64,000 nucleotides of DNA from Paenibacillus sp. JNUCC-31 (GCF_014844075.1 NZ_CP062165.1:5084001-5148000), one strand, 5' to 3'; shown: positions 29,725 to 39,830, counted from the first letter of the stretch. Notes: generated by a model from the sequence alone, not told the origin. A program made the numbers and translations.

Positions 29725-31560
29725 ATGACAGCATCCAATGAATATCGCTTTCAAGTGAACCTGAGCGGTATGATCCAGATTTTATCGAACCATCTATACA
29801 GCAGTCCCAAAGTGTTTTTGCGTGAACTCATGCAGAACGCTACCGATGCCATTACAGCCCGAACGGAGGCAGAGCCTGGCTTTCAGGGCGAAGTTCGTGT
29901 GGAACTGACCGGAACAGGTGAGCATCGCACGATGATGGTGGAGGACAACGGTATAGGCTTGACTGAAGCCGATATCCATGAGTTCCTGGCAATGATCGGA
30001 CAATCCTCAAAGCGGGGGCAACAGGCCCTGCTGGATGGAGAGACTTCTTTTATCGGGCGGTTCGGAATTGGGTTATTGTCCTGTTTCATGGTGAGTCATG
30101 AAATCGTCATGTTGACGCAATCCGCGAAGGGCGGACCCTCCATGGAGTGGCGAGGCAAGCCGGATGGCACATATACGATTCGGCAACTGGACACTCAGTT
30201 GTCTCCGGGAACCAAAGTGTATCTGCGCTCCACCCCGGATGCAGCCCATTATTTTGAAACGGAATATGTGAACGAAGCCTTGTTCTATTATGGAGCGCTG
30301 CTGCCTTATCCGGTTACGCTGCATAGTGATGGTGTTCAGCATATCGTAAACAGTCAGTCACCAACCTGGCTGATGGAGCCTGAACTCGCGCGGGGACGCA
30401 GGGCGGAGGTGCTGGCTTTTGGTGAACGCTTGCTTGGAGAGAAGTTTCAGGATTACATTCCACTGACAACAGCTTCTGGCCGTACAGGAGGCATTGCTTA
30501 TGTGCTGCCCCATGCCGTTAATCTGAATGCCAAGCGTTCCCATCGGGTGTATCTGAAGAGAATGCTGATTTCGGAGAAGGCCGAGAATATTTTGCCGGAT
30601 TGGGCTTTCTTTGTGAAATGCCTGATCTGGACAGATGAGCTTCAACCGACGGCTTCACGAGAGCATTTTTATGAAAATGAAAAGCTGGAAGAGGTACGCT
30701 CCGAACTCGGTGATGCTCTTCGTCAAGGGTTGGCCGACATGGCAGAGAGTCAACCGGAGCGGTTGCAGAAGCTGATACGTCTCCATGCCCTGTCGATGAA
30801 GGCACTGGCTGTGCAGGATCAGGAATTTTACGCGATGATTCATCGCTGGCTTCCGTTTGAGAGCACTCGTGGTCATCGGGAACTGGGCGAGCTGATGGAC
30901 GAGGGAGAGACGTTGTACTTCACTACCTCGGTGGATGAGTATCGCCAGATTCATCATGTCGCCTCTGCCCAATCGATGCTGGTTATTAACGGTGGATACA
31001 TCTACGACAGTGATTTGATGGCGATGCTGCCACTCGCAGTACAGCATGTAAAGACGGAACGATTACAGCCGGATGAAGTATCCATGAGCTTCACCGACGT
31101 GCCGCCGAGTGAACGGAACCAGTATTATGATGCGCTGCGCCTCGCTGATTCTGCATTACAACGTTTCCGCTGCCGTGCAGAGGTCAAAGGGTTTAAGCCG
31201 GCGGATTTGCCTGTGCTGTTCACACTCTCGCAGGAGTCTTCCACGCTCCGTGCCTTGGAAAAAGCAAGCGAGGAGAGTACAGAGTTGTTCTCTTCTGTCC
31301 TTGGTTCATTGTCTTCAGGGATTAGTTCCGCAGGATATTCGACACTGTACCTGAACATTAACAATCCCATTATTCAGCGAGTACTGACGTCACCAGATGC
31401 CCAAATGACCCCGATTGCCATGGAGATGTTGTATGTCAACGCACTGATGATGGGGCATTATGCCATGAATCGACAGGAGCTTGAGGTGCTGAATCAAGGC
31501 ATCGTTCGGTTTATTGATTGGGGTTTGCGTGCGAATATGGATCGTAAGGGGGATGCCTGA
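29725..31560 (+). CDS. Divergent Hsp90 (HtpG-like) family ATPase
   Basis: 611 residues from ATG 29725 behind GGAAGGTGAG; upstream in-frame starts lack sites. The N-terminal GHKL ATPase has all nucleotide motifs: FLRELMQNATDAI (Glu34, Asn38), VEDNGIGL (Asp74) and IGRFGIGLLSCFMV (110-123). Canonical HtpG has GQFGVGFYS, so the lid region is diverged. The middle domain is recognisable (HRVYLKRMLIS, PTASREHFYEN with the catalytic-loop Arg). The C-terminal part (about 400-611) is unlike E. coli HtpG. The stop overlaps the next start by one base. It is probably a non-canonical Hsp90 paralogue working with the downstream helical protein. No CIRCE operator precedes it. Confidence 0.82.
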   Translation: MTASNEYRFQVNLSGMIQILSNHLYSSPKVFLRELMQNATDAITARTEAEPGFQGEVRVELTGTGEHRTMMVEDNGIGLTEADIHEFLAMIGQSSKRGQQALLDGETSFIGRFGIGLLSCFMVSHEIVMLTQSAKGGPSMEWRGKPDGTYTIRQLDTQLSPGTKVYLRSTPDAAHYFETEYVNEALFYYGALLPYPVTLHSDGVQHIVNSQSPTWLMEPELARGRRAEVLAFGERLLGEKFQDYIPLTTASGRTGGIAYVLPHAVNLNAKRSHRVYLKRMLISEKAENILPDWAFFVKCLIWTDELQPTASREHFYENEKLEEVRSELGDALRQGLADMAESQPERLQKLIRLHALSMKALAVQDQEFYAMIHRWLPFESTRGHRELGELMDEGETLYFTTSVDEYRQIHHVASAQSMLVINGGYIYDSDLMAMLPLAVQHVKTERLQPDEVSMSFTDVPPSERNQYYDALRLADSALQRFRCRAEVKGFKPADLPVLFTLSQESSTLRALEKASEESTELFSSVLGSLSSGISSAGYSTLYLNINNPIIQRVLTSPDAQMTPIAMEMLYVNALMMGHYAMNRQELEVLNQGIVRFIDWGLRANMDRKGDA

Positions 31561-32615
31561 TGAAGACAGAGATGGATTTTGAGGATTTGATGGATGAAGC
31601 CTACGGCTTGCCAAATGGAACAGCAAAGCTGGGCATGCTGGAGGAAGCGGCAAGAGTAGCCGATGTGCATGGCATGGAGGAGGAAGCGTACGAGGCGCGT
31701 TCGGAGATCGTGGAGACGGCAACATTTTGCGGTTATCCGATGAAAGCATTGATTGCATTTTCCTGGCAGCTGGGCAAGTTTGATCAACAACCTGAACAAT
31801 ATGACGAAGAAACGTTAATGTGGTCGTACAAATGGATTTTGGGCGAGTTATCCAGCTTCCCGGAAGTGTCTCGCGATAAAATGATGGAGCTGTTGGAGGA
31901 CTTTGGACGTCGCTTCAAGTCATTTGGATACAGTGAACGTTCGTACTGGTATTATCGTTTCCGCATATCCATGGATCTTGGCGATCTGGAGGAGGCTGGA
32001 AACAGCTATACGAAGTTCAGAAGCATGGACCGTGACTTTATGAGTGATTGTGAAGCCTGTGAGCAGGATGAGATCATGCGATATTGGATACTCGTTGGAG
32101 ATGATGAGAAGGTATTGGAAGCGGCGAAGCCCATTTTGAAAGGGCGAATGAGCTGTGCCGAAATTCCGCACTTGACCTTATCGGAGATTTTGATGCCACT
32201 ATACCGACTTGGGAAGATGGATGAAGCTGACAAACATCAGGCCAAAGGTTATCGCATGATCAAAGGACATAATGATTTTGTGCAAAGCTTTGCCGAGCAG
32301 TTGGATTATCTTGTACGCACGAACCCGGCGAAGGGCATCGATGTACTGGAAGAAAGTCTGGTGCTCGCGATGGATCACGAAGATCCGTTTGCCAAAATGA
32401 TGTTCTATGCCAGAGCCGCACAATTGCTGCGCCGCTGGGCCGACGAATCTCCAGGATACCGCTTGCGGCTTCCTGCTTCATTCCCATATGAAGGAGATCC
32501 GGGAGATTTACGTAAACTGGCTGAATATTTTGCAGCCCATGCCAAAGCATCTGCTGAGAAGTATGATCAGCGTAATGGCAATCACCATGTCTCTTCGATG
32601 TTGAGCGAGGTATAG
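31560..32615 (+). CDS. Helical-repeat partner of the Hsp90-like protein
   Basis: 351 residues starting at ATG 31560, sharing one base with the upstream stop, so translation is coupled. There is no signal or membrane segment. The protein is almost entirely alpha-helical, acidic, and built of 30-40-residue helix pairs with TPR-like spacing (for example LGMLEEAARVADVHGMEEEAYEARSEIVE in total, and YRLGKMDEADKHQAKGYRMIKG in total). No family is recognised with certainty. TPR proteins are classic Hsp90 co-chaperones in eukaryotes, so a cofactor or client adaptor role is an attractive inference. A bidirectional terminator follows. Confidence 0.75.
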   Translation: MKTEMDFEDLMDEAYGLPNGTAKLGMLEEAARVADVHGMEEEAYEARSEIVETATFCGYPMKALIAFSWQLGKFDQQPEQYDEETLMWSYKWILGELSSFPEVSRDKMMELLEDFGRRFKSFGYSERSYWYYRFRISMDLGDLEEAGNSYTKFRSMDRDFMSDCEACEQDEIMRYWILVGDDEKVLEAAKPILKGRMSCAEIPHLTLSEILMPLYRLGKMDEADKHQAKGYRMIKGHNDFVQSFAEQLDYLVRTNPAKGIDVLEESLVLAMDHEDPFAKMMFYARAAQLLRRWADESPGYRLRLPASFPYEGDPGDLRKLAEYFAAHAKASAEKYDQRNGNHHVSSMLSEV

Positions 32616-32661
32616 TCTGAATAATTCACTAAAGTGCTAACGAACTCCGCGTCACTAAACC

Positions 32662-32720
32662 AAAGCAGGCTTGTTCATAGGGAGGAAGATCCTCCTTCGA
32701 ACAAGCCTGCTTTCTTTTTA
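32662..32720. terminator. Bidirectional intrinsic terminator
   Basis: A 15-bp perfect stem (AAAGCAGGCTTGTTC at 32662-32676 with its complement at 32699-32713), with an inner GGAGGA/TCCTCC arm and a T-rich tail. It ends the Hsp90 operon and the convergent SLH serine-hydrolase gene. Confidence 0.85.
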
Positions 32721-32757
32721 TACTGTGAGTATTATGAAGTTCAGTTTGGTATTCAGG

Positions 32758-34932
32758 TTATTGAGGAGTCACAGTTGCTGGATCGGATGAAACATCAGCA
32801 GGTTCCTCATCTGAGGAAGTTTCCGCTTGCGGCTGCTTTGTCATCAGGTCAGCTACGATCTTGTCGGTAGGCTGCGTAAACAATTGGTACATAATCGCGG
32901 CTTCTTCCTGGCGGATCAGTGGTTTGCGTGAGAGGAAATCCACTGATCCATCCTCCAGCACCTTCACCTCCGGGCCGTGGATGCCTAGCTTAACCATCAT
33001 CTGGATCGCAGGCACTGCCCAGGCATCTGTCTGCCCGGCCAGCTTCACATCCACGAACAGTTCGTTCGGGTATTGCAGCTGGAGTGTTCTCCAGATCATC
33101 ACCATCGCTTCCTGACGGGTGATGACCTGATCCGGCTTGAACTGTTTCTCATCTGCACCCGTGATCATGCCGGATTCATAACCAAGCTGAATGTAACCGG
33201 CAGCAGGGTGTGTAGCCCAGTCGGTATCCGCAGGTGGTGTCGTTTTGCTAGCTTTCAGCCCGCTCATTTTAAGCACATCTTCAATGAATTCAGCCCGTGT
33301 AACAACATTTTTGGGTTGAAAAGATTCACTTGCATCATTGGTATAGTATCCAAGCGATTGTAATCCATAGATGGCCTCAGCATACAGGCTGTTCGCACGG
33401 ACATCACGGAAGCCTTGGGGTTTCTGCCCTTTCTTCTCATATCCGAATGGATTGAGGTAAGGTTCTTTCATATAGATGGTTCCATCCGCATTTTCCTTAA
33501 ACGCCGTGAATTGGCCTGTTAATGCATCCTTGAAGAGATGATCTTCAATCTGAATCAGGTTACGTGAGCCCAGAAAAACATCTGAAATACTCAATTGTCC
33601 GGGCTCGTTGCCGCTTTCTTTCAGGGAACTGACAATGGTGCTGAGTCGCAGATCTGCGTAAAGCCCGGTTAAGCGTTGCAGCTCATCCGCAGATTGAGGC
33701 GTATACTCCTTGAACTTGACCGGCTCTGCATATTGCGGGAAGAACGTCTGGATAAAGGCCGGGTAGAACAGATTACGAAGTACTCCCGTCTGGTTGTAGG
33801 TAAGGAAGACACCTGTGTTTTGCTCAGGAATTAGGAAGAGATAAGAGCTGAATCCATTGATGTCGCCTGCTTTGGTAATAATTTTGGAACTGCTGCCTGC
33901 ACCCGGAAGCTGAAAAGCGGCTTCGAATCCATAAGTAGTGTCAGGTAACAGTGGATGAATGGACGAACGGTATTGTTCCATGCTTTTTATTGTAGATTCT
34001 TTCCAAATATGTTCGTTATCCTTCACACCATCATTCAGGAAAGCGATCATGAAACTCCCAATATCCTCAGCCGTTGACAGCATGCCGCCTTGGGGCATAG
34101 GCGTTGGGGAAAGGGTGTACAGATCCAGCGGATTATGGGCCGCATCATAGGCTGTTGCAAGTTGGTTTTTGAACTTGCCGTTCAGCATAAAACTGCTGTT
34201 ATCCATACCCAGAGGTTTGAAGATATGTTGCTGCATATATGTCTCGAACGGTTCGCCGCCGACATTCTCCACAATCATGCCAAGCAGCAGGAAGGAGAAG
34301 TTATCATACATATAGGCGCTACCAGGTTCCCTAACGACAGGTGGCATATGTAACTTTGCATAATCCTCCATCGATACGCTTTTGTCGAAGTCATCATGGA
34401 TGTCTTCCTGCTGCGGATCGCGAATCTCGAATCCAGTGGTATGTGTAAGCAGATTCTCCACCGTTACAGGTTTGTCAAAAGGATTATCGAATTCCAGCCC
34501 CTTCACATACGTCTGAAAATCAGCTTTTAAATCCACCTTGCCTTGCTCCACGAGCTGCATAACAGCTGCTGCCGTGAACGTTTTGGAGACCGAGGCTATG
34601 CGAAAGGTGGTGCTTTTCGGATCAACGGGCGTTTTGCTCTCCAGATCGGAATAACCATACCCTTTCTCGGCCATAACTTTCCCATCCTTGACGACGACAA
34701 CGGAAGCCCCAACATATTGGGCCTTGGCTTCGGGGGAATCAAAGAATGTATCGAGAAATGCTGTAGCTGATTCGCTCGTCAGAGCTGTTGCTTTCCCTTT
34801 TTCGTTGACCACAGGGGATGCGGTTTCCGCTTGCACGGCAGGTGCCCATAGACTGAGGGACAGGACAAACGTCATGAAAGCCCCGGTTAGAGAGGTGAGC
34901 CTGAAGCGGGTGCTTCGATTGGATAAATGCAT
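32758..34932 (-). CDS. SLH-anchored serine hydrolase (beta-lactamase/PBP-like)
   Basis: 724 residues from ATG 34932 behind GAAGGAG. The signal peptide is clear (cleavage near AVQAET, about residue 36). The catalytic domain (about 60-420) belongs to the class C beta-lactamase/DD-peptidase-like family, with SxxK as S114-V-S-K117 and a YDN motif in AYMYDNFSF; HTTGF is also typical. A middle linker domain (about 425-500) precedes three SLH modules (about 505-560, 565-620 and 625-690; signature VTRAEFIEDVL). A Glu/Ser-rich tail ends the protein. It is probably surface-attached and acts on peptidoglycan peptides or D-amino-acid or ester substrates; the family is very diverse. Confidence 0.87.
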   Translation of the reverse strand: MHLSNRSTRFRLTSLTGAFMTFVLSLSLWAPAVQAETASPVVNEKGKATALTSESATAFLDTFFDSPEAKAQYVGASVVVVKDGKVMAEKGYGYSDLESKTPVDPKSTTFRIASVSKTFTAAAVMQLVEQGKVDLKADFQTYVKGLEFDNPFDKPVTVENLLTHTTGFEIRDPQQEDIHDDFDKSVSMEDYAKLHMPPVVREPGSAYMYDNFSFLLLGMIVENVGGEPFETYMQQHIFKPLGMDNSSFMLNGKFKNQLATAYDAAHNPLDLYTLSPTPMPQGGMLSTAEDIGSFMIAFLNDGVKDNEHIWKESTIKSMEQYRSSIHPLLPDTTYGFEAAFQLPGAGSSSKIITKAGDINGFSSYLFLIPEQNTGVFLTYNQTGVLRNLFYPAFIQTFFPQYAEPVKFKEYTPQSADELQRLTGLYADLRLSTIVSSLKESGNEPGQLSISDVFLGSRNLIQIEDHLFKDALTGQFTAFKENADGTIYMKEPYLNPFGYEKKGQKPQGFRDVRANSLYAEAIYGLQSLGYYTNDASESFQPKNVVTRAEFIEDVLKMSGLKASKTTPPADTDWATHPAAGYIQLGYESGMITGADEKQFKPDQVITRQEAMVMIWRTLQLQYPNELFVDVKLAGQTDAWAVPAIQMMVKLGIHGPEVKVLEDGSVDFLSRKPLIRQEEAAIMYQLFTQPTDKIVADLMTKQPQAETSSDEEPADVSSDPATVTPQ

Positions 34933-35022
34933 GCAAACACTCCTTCAAAAGAAAATTTTGTAAAACAATCTCTCCCGTGTATTACTGATTACTGGCTCTT
35001 TAGGTTTCACGATAGTAGAAAG

Positions 35023-36273
35023 TCAAGAGGCATCTGCACGTAACCGTAGGTCACTTTGACTCGCTGAAGGCCGAAGCGACCGTCGAAAACATACGAGTGC
35101 ACCGAGACCCATCAATACATACAGGATGGCCATGGCATATGAAGGAAGAAAGGCCCCAATCGACAGCCCAAGACTACCCAGCAGAGCGGCCGTGTTATAA
35201 CTCATACCATCGACAGCCATATAGGCAGCACGGTCCGAATCGGGAATCATGCCAGCAAGCAGCACCTGACGTACAGGAGCATACATGAGTTCACCAATGG
35301 TCAGCAGTACAGCAGATGTGATAAGCAGCCAGGCCCAGTTACTAAAAGCGAGCATACTGAAACCGGCGGTGTACATACACATGCCAATCGTCATGATAGA
35401 ACCGGATTGGAAGCGACCCATCCATTTCGAGAATGGGATGGCCACCAAGGCTACGAGTACCGTGTTGATGGCCATGATCAGACTGAACATCTGCAGTCCT
35501 GTGATGTCCCAACTGAACAGTTGGGCACTGAATTCACTTTTCAGACGAACGGCGATGTATTTATCCAATTGGAATTCCAGCGCGACAGCCAGTACCGTTG
35601 CGGTGAAAAACACCATAAAACGTCGGTCACTAAATACATCACCATAAGTTCTCAGCATATTCTTCTTTATTGGAGCATCCGTTTTGTCCAAGTATGTTTT
35701 ATCCATTGTTTCGTGAATATAAAACAAGAGGATAAATAGTGTAACCAGACTCTCCAGCCCTACCAGACTGAACAAAATAAAGCGGAAGGACTCGAATAAT
35801 AACCCGCCCATCAGCGCGCCGATCGTAACGGCAACGTTGGTGGTCCAATATTGCAGCCCGTACACATACTGACGTTCATGTTCATTGCTCACGTCCACAA
35901 TCATGGCATTGGCAATGGGCATGGTGATACCTGAACTGACACTGCTGAGCAGAAACATGACACAAGTCAAAAGCACTGAATCCATCCAAGGCGAGTTGGC
36001 AGCAGCCAGCCAGAACAGGGCGAAAACCTGCATACTTTGGGCGATCACCATCAGTTTCTTTCGTCCGATTCGGTCAGACCAGTACCCTGCACCCAAGCCA
36101 ACGATCATGGAGGCCACAATATTGACGGTTAGCAGCATGCCCGCCCAGCCTGCACCAATTTGGACGCTCAGGTAGATCGCCATAAAAGGAATGATGGATT
36201 TCTGAGTCAGATCCGTGAAAAAATCAGTAATGATGCGAATTTTGATGTTGCGGTGCAATTCAGTGTATTTCAT
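35023..36273 (-). CDS. Major facilitator superfamily transporter
   Basis: 416 residues from ATG 36273 behind GAGGAAGAG. Twelve transmembrane helices are predicted. The MFS loop 2-3 signature is present as GAGYWSDRIGRKKLMV, and a SFRFILFSLVGLESL segment lies in the first half. It resembles drug/peptide effluxers of the DHA type. It is divergent from an SgrR-family regulator gene, an arrangement common in Bacilli where the SgrR protein controls the adjacent MFS gene. The substrate is unknown. Confidence 0.85.
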   Translation of the reverse strand: MKYTELHRNIKIRIITDFFTDLTQKSIIPFMAIYLSVQIGAGWAGMLLTVNIVASMIVGLGAGYWSDRIGRKKLMVIAQSMQVFALFWLAAANSPWMDSVLLTCVMFLLSSVSSGITMPIANAMIVDVSNEHERQYVYGLQYWTTNVAVTIGALMGGLLFESFRFILFSLVGLESLVTLFILLFYIHETMDKTYLDKTDAPIKKNMLRTYGDVFSDRRFMVFFTATVLAVALEFQLDKYIAVRLKSEFSAQLFSWDITGLQMFSLIMAINTVLVALVAIPFSKWMGRFQSGSIMTIGMCMYTAGFSMLAFSNWAWLLITSAVLLTIGELMYAPVRQVLLAGMIPDSDRAAYMAVDGMSYNTAALLGSLGLSIGAFLPSYAMAILYVLMGLGALVCFRRSLRPSASQSDLRLRADAS

Positions 36274-36403
36274 ATGTAACTCTCTTCCTCTCCTGCTGGT
36301 CTTGTCGATGTACCTGAGTATAATGGAGGAAAACCTGAAGAAAAACTGTAAACGCACAAAGATGTATTTCGTATTTTAATCAAGAGGAAAAGGTGGGGGA
36401 TTT

Positions 36404-38326
36404 GTGGAGGTCATCGAACATTACATACAGTTGCGTAAGGCCTTTCCGAACGCAGATGAGGAGGAGGAAATACACACAACGATTGGTGAACTTGCGGAAC
36501 ATTTATGTTGTACAATGCGCAATATGAATCTGATTATGAATAAATTCATGAATCATGGCTGGATCAACTGGAGTCCACAACGTGGCAGAGGCAGAAAATC
36601 AGTGCTCGTCTTTTACCTGCCGCTGCTTCAGGCTGCTCAGGAACGGTTCGACCAACTCTTGCAGGGGAACAAGTTGGAGGATGCCTACGTGCTGGCTTCA
36701 ACAATGCCATTTTCGATGAGAGAAATGTTGATGCAAGGATTACAGGGCCAGTTCGGTCTGCGTTCTGATCAAGATGCTCGTGGAAGAATAGATACGCTGC
36801 GTATTCCACAGGAAACTCCCTTTGAGACACTGGACCCAACGCAAGCTGCTATGTGGGGAGAAGTTGGAATTATTGCGGAGGTATTTGATCGCTTGGTACA
36901 GTACAACGCTGAACGCCAGGTTTGTGAACCGAGCCTTGCGGTTGCATGGGAGAGCAACCAGGAGGGAACGGTGTGGACATTTTATTTGCACAAGGGTATA
37001 CGGTTTCACCATGGCAAGATACTCGATGCAGAGGACGTTAGATATACGTTTGAACGGATTCTTTCAGCTCAGGAGAGCCCTTGCAGGCCGCTTTTTGACT
37101 CGATTCATCGGATAGAGACGTTGGATGAGCTTACGGTGCGCTTTGCGTTACGGTTCTCCAACTATATGTTTCCGGATCTGATGAGCAGCATGAGTGCTTC
37201 CATCCTGCCCCGTGATATGGAGCTGGACCCGATGCATCCGATGGGTACGGGACCTTACCGGTTGACGCGCAATCATCCCAAGCTGCTTGTCCTGGACGTT
37301 TTTCCATCCTATTTCAGGGGCCGGGCTTATATTGATCGGGTTGAAATATGGCAGCTTCCCCAGTCGGGTCTGGTGGAGTCGATAATCAAACGGGACTTGT
37401 TTCCGGACGGACAAGCTCGTTCAGTACAGCATGAAGTTCAGGGCGGTGTGTACATGACGTTTAATATGCGAAAAGAAGGACCACAGCAGGATCTATACTT
37501 TCGCCAGGCTGTTCAGCAACTCATGGACCCACAGGAGATGGTGGAGGCCTTGGCACGCACAAGTGTACAGGCTGCCTATAGCCTGGTTCGGGATGAGTCC
37601 AGGGAACAGTGGATGACTGAACTAACAGATAAAAATGAACATTCGGAACAAAATGAACCCATGGACCGCCCAGAGCAATTTGAGCACGATCATCTGTTTC
37701 TTCTACAGGCATCGAAGCCGCGACCTGAACCTTCTGCTGATTCTTCTCTTGCACGAGCTTCTAAGCTATTACAACGCAGCTGCTATGCAGGCCAAATCAT
37801 GGAGGTGTGGGTAGAGGAGGGCGAGAAAATGGAGGCAGACATGGCCTGGTTTGCACAGCGCTGTGAGCTGATTGGACTGAAGGTGCATGTTATGCCAGGT
37901 AATCCGGTAAATGCCGTATACCATGATGAGTTTTCTTCTTGCGATTTGATCTACACGGGTGAGGTGTTCGATGAACATCTCACACTGAGCCTGCTAACGA
38001 TGTATACGTTCCAGAATACGTTACTTCTGATTGCGCTTGATGACCAACGAAAAAGGGAGTTGGAAAACGAATGCAGACACGTCGTTATGATTCGGGATAC
38101 TACGGAGCGATTGCGTACGCTATTGCTGTTGGAGAATCGACTCATTCAAGAGGCGTTGTTACTGCCTGCGTACAGCTTCAGGGAAGAGCATGCGCACCAT
38201 GCCTCGCTTCAGGATTACCGTGTAAGGGCATTTGGCATGCCTGATTTGCGTCGATTATGGGTGAAGCGAAGTCCGGTTACGGACGAAGGTACTGGAAGTT
38301 ATCCGGCGTATATCCCATTGTGGTAA
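36404..38326 (+). CDS. SgrR-family transcriptional regulator (HTH plus solute-binding domain)
   Basis: 640 residues from GTG 36404, behind AAAAGGTGGGG. The N-terminal about 110 residues form the SgrR helix-turn-helix (TIGELAEHLCCTMRNMNLIMNK in total, followed by GWINWSPQRGRGRKS). Residues about 130-600 are a periplasmic-binding-protein-like (oligopeptide/DppA type) domain (RIPQETPFETLDPTQAA; WTFYLHKGIRFHHGK; DVRYTFERIL). It has no signal peptide, so the binding domain is an intracellular sensor. E. coli SgrR responds to sugar-phosphate stress; Bacillus homologues control adjacent MFS pumps. The divergent MFS gene 130 bases away is the likely target. Confidence 0.88.
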   Translation: MEVIEHYIQLRKAFPNADEEEEIHTTIGELAEHLCCTMRNMNLIMNKFMNHGWINWSPQRGRGRKSVLVFYLPLLQAAQERFDQLLQGNKLEDAYVLASTMPFSMREMLMQGLQGQFGLRSDQDARGRIDTLRIPQETPFETLDPTQAAMWGEVGIIAEVFDRLVQYNAERQVCEPSLAVAWESNQEGTVWTFYLHKGIRFHHGKILDAEDVRYTFERILSAQESPCRPLFDSIHRIETLDELTVRFALRFSNYMFPDLMSSMSASILPRDMELDPMHPMGTGPYRLTRNHPKLLVLDVFPSYFRGRAYIDRVEIWQLPQSGLVESIIKRDLFPDGQARSVQHEVQGGVYMTFNMRKEGPQQDLYFRQAVQQLMDPQEMVEALARTSVQAAYSLVRDESREQWMTELTDKNEHSEQNEPMDRPEQFEHDHLFLLQASKPRPEPSADSSLARASKLLQRSCYAGQIMEVWVEEGEKMEADMAWFAQRCELIGLKVHVMPGNPVNAVYHDEFSSCDLIYTGEVFDEHLTLSLLTMYTFQNTLLLIALDDQRKRELENECRHVVMIRDTTERLRTLLLLENRLIQEALLLPAYSFREEHAHHASLQDYRVRAFGMPDLRRLWVKRSPVTDEGTGSYPAYIPLW

Positions 38327-38369
38327 GGGTTTGGTCACTACAATGGGATAGGCCGTTAAGGATGTTTTT

Positions 38370-39830
38370 TTAGACTGAAGATGACTTCTTAAATTCTATG
38401 GGCGTTGTACCCGGCTCAAGCAGAAACGGAATGGATAGAGCGTTGATGCTATCATGGTCATCCGTCTTGAACGTAAACGTAAGCTTCAGGCCAAACAGGA
38501 CGAATTCAACGGCAAAAGTATCTTTTCCGGTGTATTCCATAGGCATTTCGATCTCATTAAGGATGGCCTGTAGTCCTTCATTCGTCTGTTGAATGGTTAA
38601 TTCGCCATAACCCGGATGGGTGAAGGTTCCCACATATGCAGTTGCGGGCCGATCATGGGGATGAACTTGAGGTTCCTCCGTTTTCTCCTCTGCCGGGGTT
38701 TCTGGCGTTGTTGGATTTTCTAGAGATGTTGCGGCGACTTCTTCGGATTCAGTCGATTCCCCGGTCATGAGTTTGGTTAATTTGCTGCTCCAGTCCACGG
38801 GCTCCAGTCCAAGCAGACGATCGATGATGTTAAAAGCAGTTGTGTAGGGAACAATGCTCCCATTGGTATTACTAAGGACTACGACACCGATCTGTTCCTC
38901 CGGTAAAAAGGCGACCTGCGAAGCGAATCCATCGATTGCTCCGCCGTGATGAATCATGGCGTGTCCGCGATAAGGTTCGATGAACCAGCCGAGACCGTAC
39001 GTGCTAACCGGAAGCTCTGTCCCTTGGAACGGTGAATCGCAAGGCATTTGCGGTCTGTGCAGAGTAGCCATTTGTTCCTTGGAAATCAGTTGTTTCCCGT
39101 CATGCTGTCCTTGTTTCAATTGGAATTGAACCCATGCGATCATATCAACCAGATTGCTGTTAATGGAGCCAGCAGGACCTACGGCATCAATTTTCCGAAA
39201 AGGTATTCTGATGTTCTGTCCGTCCTTTTCCATATAAGGCAGGGCAAAATCGGGTTGAAGCTGCATCTCATCAACAGAGAAGACACTTGAATTCATCCCG
39301 AGAGGGTTAAACATGGACTCCTGAACAACATTTTCCCATGAAGTTCCTTTTAGCTGACCCACTAAATAACCAGCCGCCATATACATCAGGTTCTGGTATT
39401 GCCATTTATTCCGAAAGTCCTCATTGGGCTCCAGATACTGAAGCGCGTTTACGAGCTCTTCTCTGCACCGTGATGAGTTATACCACACCATCTCGTGCCT
39501 CGGAAGTCCGGAGCGGTGACAGAGCATATCGCGAATGGTCAGACGTTCCGTGGCAACCGGATCGAACATTTTGAAGTCATTCAAATACGTTCTCACAGGC
39601 GTGTCCCACGTCAGCATATCCTGATCGACGAGCAGCGCGGCCGTTGAAGCTGTAAAGGCTTTGGTACTTGAACCGATCGCGAATAATGTGTGGGGTGTAA
39701 CTTCGAGCTTGGACTCCAGATCGCGATAACCGTACCCTTTTTGCAAAATGACTTCATCCTTGTAGATGACAGCTACCGCCAAACCTACACCTTTCCATTG
39801 TTGCAACTGTTCTTCCACAAAATGATCCAA
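38370..39830 (-). CDS. Cytoplasmic-type serine hydrolase (beta-lactamase family) with C-terminal DUF3471-like domain
   Basis: 486 residues if read from TTG 39830; the family motifs are S54-S-T-K57 (GSSTKAFTAS), RDMLCHRSGLPRHE and HHGGAIDGFASQVAFLPE. No signal peptide is seen. Residues about 345-385 are a Glu/Thr/Pro-rich linker, and the final 100 residues form a DUF3471-like beta domain (YVGTFTHPGYGELTIQQ). TTG 39830 lacks a ribosome site. A good GGAGG lies further upstream, but only ATA codons (39869-39867 and 39866-39864) sit in frame at its proper distance. Translation may therefore start at a non-standard ATA, adding 12-13 residues. A TATTAT -10 lies just before. Probably a peptidase/esterase-like enzyme; substrate unknown. 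Confidence 0.82.
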   Translation of the reverse strand: MDHFVEEQLQQWKGVGLAVAVIYKDEVILQKGYGYRDLESKLEVTPHTLFAIGSSTKAFTASTAALLVDQDMLTWDTPVRTYLNDFKMFDPVATERLTIRDMLCHRSGLPRHEMVWYNSSRCREELVNALQYLEPNEDFRNKWQYQNLMYMAAGYLVGQLKGTSWENVVQESMFNPLGMNSSVFSVDEMQLQPDFALPYMEKDGQNIRIPFRKIDAVGPAGSINSNLVDMIAWVQFQLKQGQHDGKQLISKEQMATLHRPQMPCDSPFQGTELPVSTYGLGWFIEPYRGHAMIHHGGAIDGFASQVAFLPEEQIGVVVLSNTNGSIVPYTTAFNIIDRLLGLEPVDWSSKLTKLMTGESTESEEVAATSLENPTTPETPAEEKTEEPQVHPHDRPATAYVGTFTHPGYGELTIQQTNEGLQAILNEIEMPMEYTGKDTFAVEFVLFGLKLTFTFKTDDHDSINALSIPFLLEPGTTPIEFKKSSSV

